Assembly (NCBI GenBank): GCA_913778205.1
Contig: CAJYUW010000006.1
Span: 62,001-126,000 of the forward strand
Direction: 5' to 3'
Source of the DNA: an uncultured Curtobacterium sp.
GTDB taxonomy: Bacteria; Actinomycetota; Actinomycetes; Actinomycetales; Microbacteriaceae
Length of the DNA stretch: 64,000 bases
A program made the position numbers and the translations under genes. Shown piece after piece: positions 53,662-61,280 of the stretch. The notes beneath the pieces are model-generated. The model did no database searches. It was given only the letters and a program-made list of their open reading frames with translations, and was not told where the DNA came from. Position 1 is the stretch's first letter, and every line of letters begins with the position of its first letter.

Positions 53662-54210
53662 TCACGCCGCGGGCTTCGTCGCGATGAGTCGGTCGACGAC
53701 GGCGAGCAGGGCCTCCATGTCGACGACGCCGCGGGTCGGGCGCACGTCGGTCGTGGCCCCGAGGGATGCCTGATGGTAGAGGCCGTCGCCGAGCAGCTTC
53801 ACGGCCTGCGCGGTGGGCTCGTCACCGAGCTCGTCGACGAGGGTCTCGAGCCAGGCGTTCTCGGTGTCGTCGAGGGTGCGGCCCGCCTCCTCGTACCCGG
53901 CCTGCTGCAGCCGGCTCGCGGCGAGGAGCGCGAGGTCGAGTTCGCTGCCGACCCACTGGCAGTTGCGGACGAAGTAGCGGGCCACGCCGTCGTCGGCATC
54001 GCGCATCCGGTCGACGTCGATGTGCGACAGGTCGGAGAGCCGTTCGCAGAGTCCCTCGACGAGGGCTGCCTTGGAGCCGAAGTGGTAGAGCAGCCCGCCC
54101 TTCGAGACGCCGGCGCGTGCGGCGACGGCGTCGAGGGTCGCCGGACGCTCGCCTTCCTCGCACACGATGGCGACGAAGCTGTCCAGGACACGATCGCGGG
54201 CGCTTGCCAT
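53662..54210 (-). CDS. TetR family transcriptional regulator
   Basis: A 182-residue regulator. ASARDRVLDSFVAIVCEEGERPATLDAVAARAGVSKGGLLYHFGSKAALVEGLCERL is a clear TetR helix-turn-helix with the SKGGLLYHF recognition helix. The ligand domain holds DGVARYFVRNCQW and ELDLALLAASRLQQAGYEEA. Targets are not obvious: neighbours are a miniprotein gene and, codirectionally upstream, sugar permease genes. It could instead govern the distant MFS pump at 61281, whose palindromic operator lacks an adjacent regulator gene; speculative. ATG 54210. Confidence 0.9.
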   Translation of the reverse strand: MASARDRVLDSFVAIVCEEGERPATLDAVAARAGVSKGGLLYHFGSKAALVEGLCERLSDLSHIDVDRMRDADDGVARYFVRNCQWVGSELDLALLAASRLQQAGYEEAGRTLDDTENAWLETLVDELGDEPTAQAVKLLGDGLYHQASLGATTDVRPTRGVVDMEALLAVVDRLIATKPAA

Positions 54211-54300
54211 GCCGGAAGTCTGCCATGCGCGGGCGGGGCCAGCGCGCACGGCGCGGGCGCAGGCGCCGTGGGCCATCCTCCACGGCGCCTGCGGGTCGGG

Positions 54301-55224
54301 TCAGCCCTTGAGGGCTCCGGCTGCGATGTTCGCGATGAAGTGCCGCGAGCCGATGATGAACACCCCGATGAGCGGGAACACGCTGATCACGGCGCCCGCC
54401 ATCACCGAACCGAGGTCTGTCGCGTTCACCGAGCTGAGCGATGCCAGCGCCACCTGCAGCGTCTGTCCCCTCGGGTCGATGAGCACGATGAGGGGCCAGA
54501 CGTAGTCGTTCCATGAGCTGATGAAGGTGAAGATCCCGAGGAACGCGAGCCCACCGCGGAGCATGGGCACCGCGATCGACCACCAGGTCCGGAAGAAGCC
54601 GGCGCCGTCCACGCGGGCGGAGTCGATGATCTCGTTCGGGATCGACCCGGTCGCGAACTGTCGGAGCAGGAAGATGCCGAACGCGTTCGCCGCACCCGGG
54701 ACGATGAGCGCCTGCAGACCGCCGATCCAGCCGAGGTGGGCCATGAGCACGAAGCTCGGCACGAGCGAGAGGCTGCCCGGCACGAGGAACGTCGCCAACA
54801 TGATCGTGAAGAGCGAGCGCTTGAACGGGAACTCGTACTTCGCGAACGCGAACGCGGCGAGCGAGTCGAACACCATCACGAGCACGGCCGTGGCGCCCGA
54901 CACGAGCACGGTGTTCCCGAGCGCGCGGAGCATGTCGACGCTGCCGAACACCGTCGCCAGGTTCTGCATCGTGTGGTCGCTGAACCACAGCGAGGGCGGG
55001 TAGCCGAAGATCTGCGCGTTCGACGACGTCGACATCACGAGCAGCCACCAGAACGGGAAGATCGACAGCACGACGCCGACGATGAGGCACAGGTGCGTGA
55101 CGACCCGCCCGACCCAGCCGTGCCGGAACCCGCGTCGGTGGTCGTCCGGTCGGTCGGCGACAGCGTTCGGGCGGCCGAGCGCGGCGGCGGTGTTCGTGGT
55201 GCTGGGTGCGGTGTTGGCGCTCAT
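54301..55224 (-). CDS. Carbohydrate ABC transporter permease (MalG-type)
   Basis: A 307-residue permease with six membrane helices. The cytoplasmic EAA loop is NEIIDSARVDGAGFFRTWWSIAVPMLRGGLAF, and the C-terminus ISVFPLIGVFIIGSRHFIANIAAGALKG is typical of MalG/LacG subunits. With the MalF-type permease and the Tat-exported binding protein it forms a CUT1 sugar importer. No ATPase gene is present in the cluster, so a shared MsiK/UgpC-like ATPase elsewhere is expected, as usual in actinobacteria. ATG 55224 overlaps the preceding gene by 4 bp. Confidence 0.94.
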   Translation of the reverse strand: MSANTAPSTTNTAAALGRPNAVADRPDDHRRGFRHGWVGRVVTHLCLIVGVVLSIFPFWWLLVMSTSSNAQIFGYPPSLWFSDHTMQNLATVFGSVDMLRALGNTVLVSGATAVLVMVFDSLAAFAFAKYEFPFKRSLFTIMLATFLVPGSLSLVPSFVLMAHLGWIGGLQALIVPGAANAFGIFLLRQFATGSIPNEIIDSARVDGAGFFRTWWSIAVPMLRGGLAFLGIFTFISSWNDYVWPLIVLIDPRGQTLQVALASLSSVNATDLGSVMAGAVISVFPLIGVFIIGSRHFIANIAAGALKG

Positions 55225-56303
55225 GCGCGGTCCCCCTTCGCGGACGCGGTGGACACGGTGGACGCGGTGGACGCAGTGGACGCGGTGGCCGGGACGAGGG
55301 CACGGGCGGTCCGCAGCCGTCGCGGGGTCTTCAGGCCGTCACGTTCGCTGAGCAGGCGCCAGTTGATGATCGCGAAGACCACGGAGAAGAAGAACAGCAC
55401 CCAGGCGATCGCCGACCCGTACCCGAAGTCGAACTGGTTGAACGCCTGGTCGTACTGGTAGAGCACGATCGTCATGCCGGCCTCGTCCGGGCCGCCGACG
55501 GCCTGGCCCTGGAAGAGGATCTGGGGCTCGGTGAAGAGCCCGAGCCCGCCGATCGTGGACGTGATGACCGTGAAGAGGATGACCGGTCGGAGCATCGGGA
55601 TCGTGATGCGGGTGAAGATCTGCCACGTGTTCGCGCCGTCGACCTTGGCGGCGTCGTACAGCTCCGTGGGGATCGACTGCAGTCCGGCGAGGTAGATGAT
55701 CGCGTTGTACCCGGTCCACCGCCAGATCACCATCACCGCGATGGTGACCTTGACGCCCCAGTAGGTCGAGAGCCACCCGACCTGATCGGCACCGAGGGCA
55801 CGGAGGGCAGCGTTGACGAGCCCGAACCCGTCGGAGAACACCGATCCGAAGACGATCGCCATCGCGACCATGCTCGTGACGTTCGGGATGAAGAACGCGA
55901 CGCGGTAGAAGCCCTTCCCGCGGATGTTGCCGTGCAGCAGGAACGCCAGGACCAGCGCCAGGAAGAGCATCGGGACCGTGGAGATGATCCAGATGAGGAA
56001 CGTGTTCGCCACCGCGTTCCAGAACCGCGGGTCGCCGAGCAGGTACCGGTACTGCGCGAGTCCGACCCACGCGGGGGAGCCGACGCCGTCCCAGTCCGTG
56101 AACGACAGCACGATCGAGAACACGATCGGGAACAGTCCGAAGACGAGGAAGAGCACGTAGAACGGGGCGATCGCGACGTACTGCGGCCAGAACCGCCGCA
56201 GCCCGTTCCGCTGGCCGGTCGCCGCGGTCGAGATCGAGGAGGTCGGCGTGCCGCCGACGGTCGGGTTGGCGGTCGTCGCCGGGGCCTCGCGGGTGGAGGT
56301 CAT
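55221..56303 (-). CDS. Carbohydrate ABC transporter permease (MalF-type)
   Basis: A 360-residue permease. After a 40-residue T/A-rich cytoplasmic N-terminus, helices begin at YVAIAPFYVLFLVFGLFPIVFSIVLSFTDWDGVG. The EAA loop is TELYDAAKVDGANTWQIFTRITIPMLRPV. The C-terminal tail has a repetitive VPATASTASTASTVSTASAK stretch from tandem 9-bp repeats (about 55230-55300). ATG 56303 overlaps the binding protein stop by 4 bp. Substrate is probably a plant- or fungus-derived oligosaccharide or glycoside; not determined by sequence. Confidence 0.94.
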   Translation of the reverse strand: MTSTREAPATTANPTVGGTPTSSISTAATGQRNGLRRFWPQYVAIAPFYVLFLVFGLFPIVFSIVLSFTDWDGVGSPAWVGLAQYRYLLGDPRFWNAVANTFLIWIISTVPMLFLALVLAFLLHGNIRGKGFYRVAFFIPNVTSMVAMAIVFGSVFSDGFGLVNAALRALGADQVGWLSTYWGVKVTIAVMVIWRWTGYNAIIYLAGLQSIPTELYDAAKVDGANTWQIFTRITIPMLRPVILFTVITSTIGGLGLFTEPQILFQGQAVGGPDEAGMTIVLYQYDQAFNQFDFGYGSAIAWVLFFFSVVFAIINWRLLSERDGLKTPRRLRTARALVPATASTASTASTVSTASAKGDRA

Positions 56304-57604
56304 GCCGCCACCCCCCGCTTCGCCAGGACCCGGTCGGTCTGGTCCACGGCGTCCCGCCACGCTCGTTCCGGGTCCTTGCCGGTGGACTCGACGTTGGTGA
56401 TCTCCGTCGCGAAGGCGCCGACGAACCGCTCCCGGTTCGAGATGTAGGTCACGGGCACCTCCGGTGCGGCGTCGCTGAAGAAGTCGAGCGGGTCCTGGTC
56501 GCCGAAGTAATCGCCCGGGTTCCGCATGAGGCCGTTCGTGAACGACGCGGGGGTGGACGGGAAGAGCTGGATGTCGTTGTAGGTGTGCGACTGGATCTCC
56601 GGCTGCGTGATCCACTTCGCGAACGCCACGGCTGCCTCGGGGTCCTTCGACGACTTCGGCACCGCGAGGAACGAGCCGCCGCTGTTGCCCGGACGCTCCG
56701 GCTGCTTCGCGATGCGCCACTTCCCGGAGAGGTCCGGCGCGGTGTCGTGGATGATCTGCGTCCACCAGGCGCCCTCGATCTGCCCGGCGACCCGGCCGGC
56801 CACCCAGCCGGCGTTCTGATCGGTGCCGGACTGCAGGTTGCCGGTGATGGCCGCGTGGATCGACTCGACCGCGTTCTCCCACGCCTTCCGCACGGCGCTG
56901 TCCTCGCGCTGGTAGAGGGGCTGGTCGTCGCGGTCGAAGTACCGGGTCGGGCTCGCGGCGATGAACTGGTTGAAGAGCTGGGTCGCCGTGATGATCGTCG
57001 CCGCGCCCGTCTTCCGCTTGATCTGCTCGCCGAAGTCCCGGAAGTCCGACCACGTACTGATCGCGGCGCCGACCTCGTCGGGGTCCGTCGGCAGGTCGGC
57101 CTTCCGCAGGACCTCCTGGTTGTAGAAGAAGCCCGTCGGACCGGTGTCGACCGGCCAGAAGCACTGTCGACCCGACGGGGTCCGACCGAGCGAGAGCTTC
57201 CAGTCGTAGTAACCGGACCGCTCCGCCTCGGTGGGTCGGAAGTCGGTGAACAGCTCCTCGTCGGGGAAGTACAGCCAGCAGTTCGAGTTGATCATCAGCA
57301 CGTCCGGGATGAACGCGTTGCCCGCGAGCGCCGTGCGGAACTTCGTGTCGTAGGACGCGCCGCCGATGAGGTCGGGGCGGAGCCGCTTCGCGCCCTGGCC
57401 GGGGATGCCCTTCGCCGCGCGCTTCAGGAACTCCGGGTCGAGCGACCGGTTCCAGTACCAGAGCACCAGTTCGTCGGGGTCGTTCGAGATCGCGGTGCCG
57501 GTGGAGCACCCCGCCAGGAGGGTGGTGGTGGCGAGTGCCCCGAGGGCGCCGGCCCCGGCGAGGAACCCCCGCCGGCTGAGACGGACGGACTGCGTTGCTG
57601 TCAC
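56300..57604 (-). CDS. Extracellular sugar-binding lipoprotein, Tat-dependent
   Basis: A 434-residue CUT1 solute-binding protein. The signal SVRLSRRGFLAGAGALGALATTTLLAGC combines a twin-arginine motif (SRRGFL) with a lipobox (LAGC), so it is exported folded and lipidated. The mature part has EAA-type binding lobes: ELVLWYWNRSLDPEFLKRA, GPTGFFYNQEVLRKADLP and GGSFLAVPKSSKDPEAAVAFAKWI. GTG 57604 (VTATQSV) gives the proper signal; an upstream in-frame start adds 24 residues without function. First gene of the importer operon, divergent from the oxidoreductase fusion across two operator-like palindromes. Confidence 0.93.
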   Translation of the reverse strand: MTATQSVRLSRRGFLAGAGALGALATTTLLAGCSTGTAISNDPDELVLWYWNRSLDPEFLKRAAKGIPGQGAKRLRPDLIGGASYDTKFRTALAGNAFIPDVLMINSNCWLYFPDEELFTDFRPTEAERSGYYDWKLSLGRTPSGRQCFWPVDTGPTGFFYNQEVLRKADLPTDPDEVGAAISTWSDFRDFGEQIKRKTGAATIITATQLFNQFIAASPTRYFDRDDQPLYQREDSAVRKAWENAVESIHAAITGNLQSGTDQNAGWVAGRVAGQIEGAWWTQIIHDTAPDLSGKWRIAKQPERPGNSGGSFLAVPKSSKDPEAAVAFAKWITQPEIQSHTYNDIQLFPSTPASFTNGLMRNPGDYFGDQDPLDFFSDAAPEVPVTYISNRERFVGAFATEITNVESTGKDPERAWRDAVDQTDRVLAKRGVAA

Positions 57605-57713
57605 GGACGACCTGCTCTCGTCGTTGAGATTGCCGGACACCCCGGCGGCGCGCTCGTCGGGCAGCGGCCGGCGCACGGAGGCTCACCGTCGAGACCCGTG
57701 CCGAGCGTTCGAC

Positions 57714-57727
57714 CGTGAACGCTCACG
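57714..57727. promoter_or_regulatory. LacI-type operator candidate O1
   Basis: CGTGAACGCTCACG, a palindrome with a central CG, near the importer side of the divergent intergenic region. It shares the GACCGTGAA flank and CGTGA/TCACG arms with O2, 103 bp away. Confidence 0.7.
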
Positions 57728-57816
57728 AAGTGGTCAGAGCATGCCCCCAGCGACACGCCGTGTCAAGCAGGTCCGGCATTGTGTCGACGCGGAGATCGGG
57801 TTAGCGTCACTGCGAC

Positions 57817-57830
57817 CGTGAAGGTTCACG
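57817..57830. promoter_or_regulatory. LacI-type operator candidate O2
   Basis: CGTGAAGGTTCACG, with perfect six-base arms CGTGAA and TTCACG, 16 bp before ATG 57846. With O1 it frames both divergent promoters, and a LacI-family gene lies two genes away in the same cluster. Confidence 0.72.
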
Positions 57831-57845
57831 ACGAACAGGATCCGC

Positions 57846-59921
57846 ATGTCAGCGCAGACCGCGACCCCCACGACCACCCGGACGCAGGACGGGTGGGCCG
57901 TCCTCGGACCCGGGGGCATCGCCCGCCGGTTCCTCTCCCAGTTGCCGGCGAGCGGGAACGGTGCCACGGGCACGGTCGACCCGGCGGTCGGCGGCGTGCT
58001 GGTCGCGGCGGGCAGCAGCGACCCCGCTCGCGCGGCGGCCTTCGCGGACGAGGCCGCCGACCACGGCTTCGCCGACGTGACGGCCGCCGGCTACGACGAG
58101 GTCCTCGCCGACCCGCGCGTCGACGCCGTCTACGTCTCGACGGTCCACACCGGCCACGCCCACCTCGTGCTCCGCGCGCTCGAGGCCGGCAAGGCGGTCC
58201 TCTGCGAGAAGCCCCTCGCCCCGAACCACGGCACGGCCATGGCACTCGCCGACGCCGCGCGGCAGGCCGGACTCCCGCTCGTCGAGGCGTACATGTACCG
58301 CTTCCACCCGCAGACCGCGGCGCTGCGCGAGCTCGTCCGCGAGGGCGCGATCGGAGAGGTCACCCACGTCGATGCCTCGTTCGCGTTCCGCGCCGGCGAG
58401 CGCACCGGCAGGCTGTTCGACGTCGACACCGCGGGCGGCGGCATCCTCGACGTCGGCGGGTACCCGGTCACGATGACCGCGGCGATCGTGCAGGCGGCGA
58501 CCGGTGTCCCGGTGGCCGAGCCGACCGAGCTCACCGCGACCGGGACGCTCGGGCCCACCGGCGTCGACGAGTGGACCACGGCGCACCTGACCTACCCGTC
58601 CGGCATCACGGCGGTGGTCCGCACCGGCGTGCGGGTGCAGGACGACAACGCCGTCACGGTGTACGGCACCCGCGGCCGGATCCTGCTGACCGACCCGTGG
58701 ACGCTCGGGGACGACCCCACGCTCGAGGTCCGGACCGTCGACGCGGACCCGCGCACGCTGTCGTTCGCGGGCGCGAAGCCGTACGCGATCGAGGCCGACG
58801 CCACCACCGCGGCGCTGCGCGACGGCCGGACGGACGCGCCGGAGATGACGCTCGACGAGTCGCTCGCGACCGCCAGGACCCTCGACCGGTGGCGCGCGGC
58901 GATCGGCCTGCGGTACCCGTTCGAGGCCGAGGACGCCGACATCCCCACGGTGAGCGGACGCCCGTTGACCGTGGCCGCCCACGAACCCGACCGCGCCGAC
59001 AACCCGATGCGCTACGGCGAGGTCGCCGGCGTCGGCAAGCGCCTGTCGCGCCTCGTGATGGGCGTCGACAACCAGCTGGACCTCGCGCACGCGAGCGCGA
59101 TCTTCGACCACTTCGTCAGCCGGGGCGGCAACGTCTTCGACACCGGTTACATCTACGGCGGCGGCACGATGGAGGGTCGCCTCGGGAAGTGGATCCAGAA
59201 CCGCGGCATCCGCGAGGACGTCGTCGTCATCACGAAGGGCGCGCACACCCCGTACTGCGACCCGGAGTCCCTCACGCGACAGCTGCTCGAGAGCCTGGAA
59301 CGGCAGGGCACCGACTACGCGGACATCTACATGATGCACCGTGACAACGAGGACGTGCCGGTCGGGGAGTTCGTCGACGTCCTCGACGAGCACCGTCGAG
59401 CCGGTCGCATCCGGGTGTTCGGCGGCTCGAACTGGAGCCTCGCGCGCTTCGACGAGGCGAACGCCTACGCCGCGGCGAACGGCAAGCACGGGTTCGAGGT
59501 CCTGAGCAACCACTTCGGCCTCGCGGAGGCCTACGACGTGCCGTGGGCCGGCTGCCGTCACGCGACCGACCCCGAGTCGAAGCGGTGGCTCGAGGAGCGT
59601 CAGGTCCCGCTGCTGCCGTGGTCGTCGCAGGCCCGCGGCTTCTTCACCGGCCGGGCGGCGCCGGACGACACGAGCGACGCCGAGCTCGTGCGCTGCTACT
59701 ACTCGGACGAGAACTTCGAGCGGCTCCGTCGTGCCCGGGAGCTCGGCGAGCAGTTCGGCGTGCCGGCCACCGCGATCGCCCTCGCGTACGTCCTGCACCA
59801 GCCGTTCCCGACGTTCCCGCTCTTCGGACCGCGTACGATCGCGGAAGCCCGTTCCTCGATGCTGGGCCTCTCCGTCGACCTCACTCCCGAACAGGTGGCA
59901 TGGCTGGACCTCCGCGACTGA
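57846..59921 (+). CDS. Gfo/Idh/MocA oxidoreductase fused to an aldo/keto reductase
   Basis: A 691-residue bifunctional protein. Residues 14-375 are a Gfo/Idh/MocA dehydrogenase: WAVLGPGGIARRFLSQL (NAD-binding), VLCEKPLAPNHG (the EKP motif), EAYMYRFHPQT and DTAGGGILDVGGYPV (the D-x-x-x-H-like face replaced by GGYP). Residues 388-691 are an aldo/keto reductase: GGNVFDTGYIYGGG (Asp, Tyr), VVITKGAH (Lys), MMHRDNEDV (His), and VLSNHFGLAEAY. Both use NAD(P)(H) on sugars, so the fusion may couple oxidation and reduction of one substrate, as in epimerisation or 3-keto-glycoside handling. ATG 57846. The stop overlaps lacI by 22 bp. Confidence 0.9.
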   Translation: MSAQTATPTTTRTQDGWAVLGPGGIARRFLSQLPASGNGATGTVDPAVGGVLVAAGSSDPARAAAFADEAADHGFADVTAAGYDEVLADPRVDAVYVSTVHTGHAHLVLRALEAGKAVLCEKPLAPNHGTAMALADAARQAGLPLVEAYMYRFHPQTAALRELVREGAIGEVTHVDASFAFRAGERTGRLFDVDTAGGGILDVGGYPVTMTAAIVQAATGVPVAEPTELTATGTLGPTGVDEWTTAHLTYPSGITAVVRTGVRVQDDNAVTVYGTRGRILLTDPWTLGDDPTLEVRTVDADPRTLSFAGAKPYAIEADATTAALRDGRTDAPEMTLDESLATARTLDRWRAAIGLRYPFEAEDADIPTVSGRPLTVAAHEPDRADNPMRYGEVAGVGKRLSRLVMGVDNQLDLAHASAIFDHFVSRGGNVFDTGYIYGGGTMEGRLGKWIQNRGIREDVVVITKGAHTPYCDPESLTRQLLESLERQGTDYADIYMMHRDNEDVPVGEFVDVLDEHRRAGRIRVFGGSNWSLARFDEANAYAAANGKHGFEVLSNHFGLAEAYDVPWAGCRHATDPESKRWLEERQVPLLPWSSQARGFFTGRAAPDDTSDAELVRCYYSDENFERLRRARELGEQFGVPATAIALAYVLHQPFPTFPLFGPRTIAEARSSMLGLSVDLTPEQVAWLDLRD

Positions 59922-61045
59922 CCGATCCGTCGCCCGACGCGGGCGCGCCGGACAGCACCGTCGCGCCCGCGTCGACGTCGTCCGGCGCGCCCGCGTCGAC
60001 GTCGTCCGGCGCGCCGGACAGCGCCGCCGCGCCCGCGTCGACGTCCTCCGCACCGCCCGCGACCCCCGCCCGCGCCACCATCATCGACGTCGCCGCGGCC
60101 GCCGGGGTCTCCCGGCAGACCGTCACGCGCGCGATGAACGGCATGTCCGGCATCAGCGCCGCGACGAAGGAGCGCGTCCTGGCAGCGGCCGAACGCCTCG
60201 CGTACCGGCCGTCCCGCTTCGGCCGCGGACTCGTCACGGGCGGCGACCACCAGCTCGGCCTGGTCGTCAACGACCTCCGGAACCCGTACTCGCCGCAGCT
60301 CGCCTCGGCCGTGTACCGCCTCGCCGCCGAGCAGGGCTGGAACGTCATGCTCGCGGACACGACGCTCGCCGGCGACGCCGACCGGATCGTGCAGGCGCTC
60401 GGCGGTCAGACGGACGTCGTCATCGGGTACCTCGGCAACCGCCGCGCACGCTGGACCGAGCTCCTCGGGGCCGTCCCGATGGTCGAGCTCGACCCGTCCG
60501 CCGACCCACCGACCGCGGCCGTGTGGATCGACCCTGCGGAGGCCGTCGAGACCCTCGCTGACCACCTCGTCGCGACCGGGGTCCGGCACCCGGTGGTGCT
60601 CGACGACTCGCAGCCGGGTCGGCCCAGTGCCCGCGGCGCGCTCATGCTCGACGCACTGCACCGCCGCGGCTACCTGCCCGAGCTCGTGCACGGTCCGCAC
60701 GGGACCGCCGAGTGCGGCGCGGAGGAGACCACCAGGGTCCTGGCACGCCGACGCCGGGTGGACGCGGTCCTCGCGTTCAACGACGTCATGGCGCTCGGCG
60801 TGCTGCAGGCGTGCCGCCGCGCCGGGAGGGACGTCCCCGGCGACGTGCGCGTGGTCGGCGTCGACGGCCTGCCGCTCGGTGCGCTCGTCTCACCCACGCT
60901 GACGACCCTGGCCGTCGACCTCGACGCCGTGGCGCGCGAGGCGCTCGACCTCGCGCTCGGGATGCTCGCGGGGGAGCTGCCGCGGAGCGGCCCGGCCGTC
61001 CAGCGGACGGTCCGCCACCGGCTGCTGGTGCGCGAGAGCGCGTAG
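59900..61045 (+). CDS. LacI family transcriptional regulator
   Basis: A 381-residue regulator. A 55-residue low-complexity N-terminus with APASTSSGAPASTSSGAP precedes the helix-turn-helix ATIIDVAAAAGVSRQTVTRAMNGMSGISAATKERVLAAAERLAYRP. The ligand domain has periplasmic-binding-like features: LGLVVNDLRNPYSPQLASAVYRLAAEQGW, AVLAFNDVMALGVLQACRRAGRDVPGDVRVVGVDGLPLG. It probably represses both the importer operon and the fusion gene through O1 and O2, releasing on sugar binding. ATG 59900 lies inside the upstream gene; no better start occurs before the DNA-binding domain. Confidence 0.9.
   Translation: MAGPPRLTDPSPDAGAPDSTVAPASTSSGAPASTSSGAPDSAAAPASTSSAPPATPARATIIDVAAAAGVSRQTVTRAMNGMSGISAATKERVLAAAERLAYRPSRFGRGLVTGGDHQLGLVVNDLRNPYSPQLASAVYRLAAEQGWNVMLADTTLAGDADRIVQALGGQTDVVIGYLGNRRARWTELLGAVPMVELDPSADPPTAAVWIDPAEAVETLADHLVATGVRHPVVLDDSQPGRPSARGALMLDALHRRGYLPELVHGPHGTAECGAEETTRVLARRRRVDAVLAFNDVMALGVLQACRRAGRDVPGDVRVVGVDGLPLGALVSPTLTTLAVDLDAVAREALDLALGMLAGELPRSGPAVQRTVRHRLLVRESA
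59945..60050. repeat. In-frame tandem repeat in the lacI N-terminus
   Basis: Repeats of GCGCCCGCGTCGACGTCGTC and near copies encode APASTSS units ahead of the DNA-binding domain. Unit lengths are multiples of three, so the frame is maintained. Confidence 0.75.
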
Positions 61046-61087
61046 CCGGTCCTCGCGCGCCGTCGCGCTGCACGGCACCCTCGCACC

Positions 61088-61129
61088 GGCCTGGAGGCCC
61101 GTGACGGGCCCGCACCGTGCCTCCCGGCC
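61088..61129. repeat. Paired dispersed elements between lacI and the MFS operator
   Basis: GGCCTGGAGGC (61088-61098) and GCCTCCCGGCC (61119-61129) pair with one mismatch around an inner CCCGT-g-ACGGG hairpin. This is likely the terminator of the lacI transcript and is a complete example of the dispersed element. Confidence 0.8.
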
Positions 61130-61133
61130 GCCT

Positions 61134-61155
61134 GTTGGTTGCATTTGCAACCAAC
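61134..61155. promoter_or_regulatory. Palindromic operator overlapping the MFS promoter
   Basis: Perfect arms GTTGGTTGCA and TGCAACCAAC surround TT. The inner TTGCAA (61145-61150) can serve as -35 with TACACT at 61169-61174 as -10 (18-bp spacer), so a bound repressor, TetR or MarR type, would block RNA polymerase directly. Confidence 0.82.
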
Positions 61156-61185
61156 ACCGTCCAGACGGTACACTAACGGTGTCCT

Positions 61186-61217
61186 GACGGGGCGCGTGTC
61201 GATCTCCGCGCCCCGTC
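61186..61217 (+). promoter_or_regulatory. Leader hairpin of the MFS gene
   Basis: GACGGGGCGCG (61186-61196) and CGCGCCCCGTC (61207-61217) form a perfect 11-bp stem with a 10-nt loop, between the promoter and GTG 61281. It could stabilise the message or act in attenuation. Confidence 0.65.
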
Positions 61218-61280
61218 CCGGATCACCCCCACCGAAGTGCCGTCGACCTGGTCCGGCTCGAAGTCCTCCAGGAGTCACCC

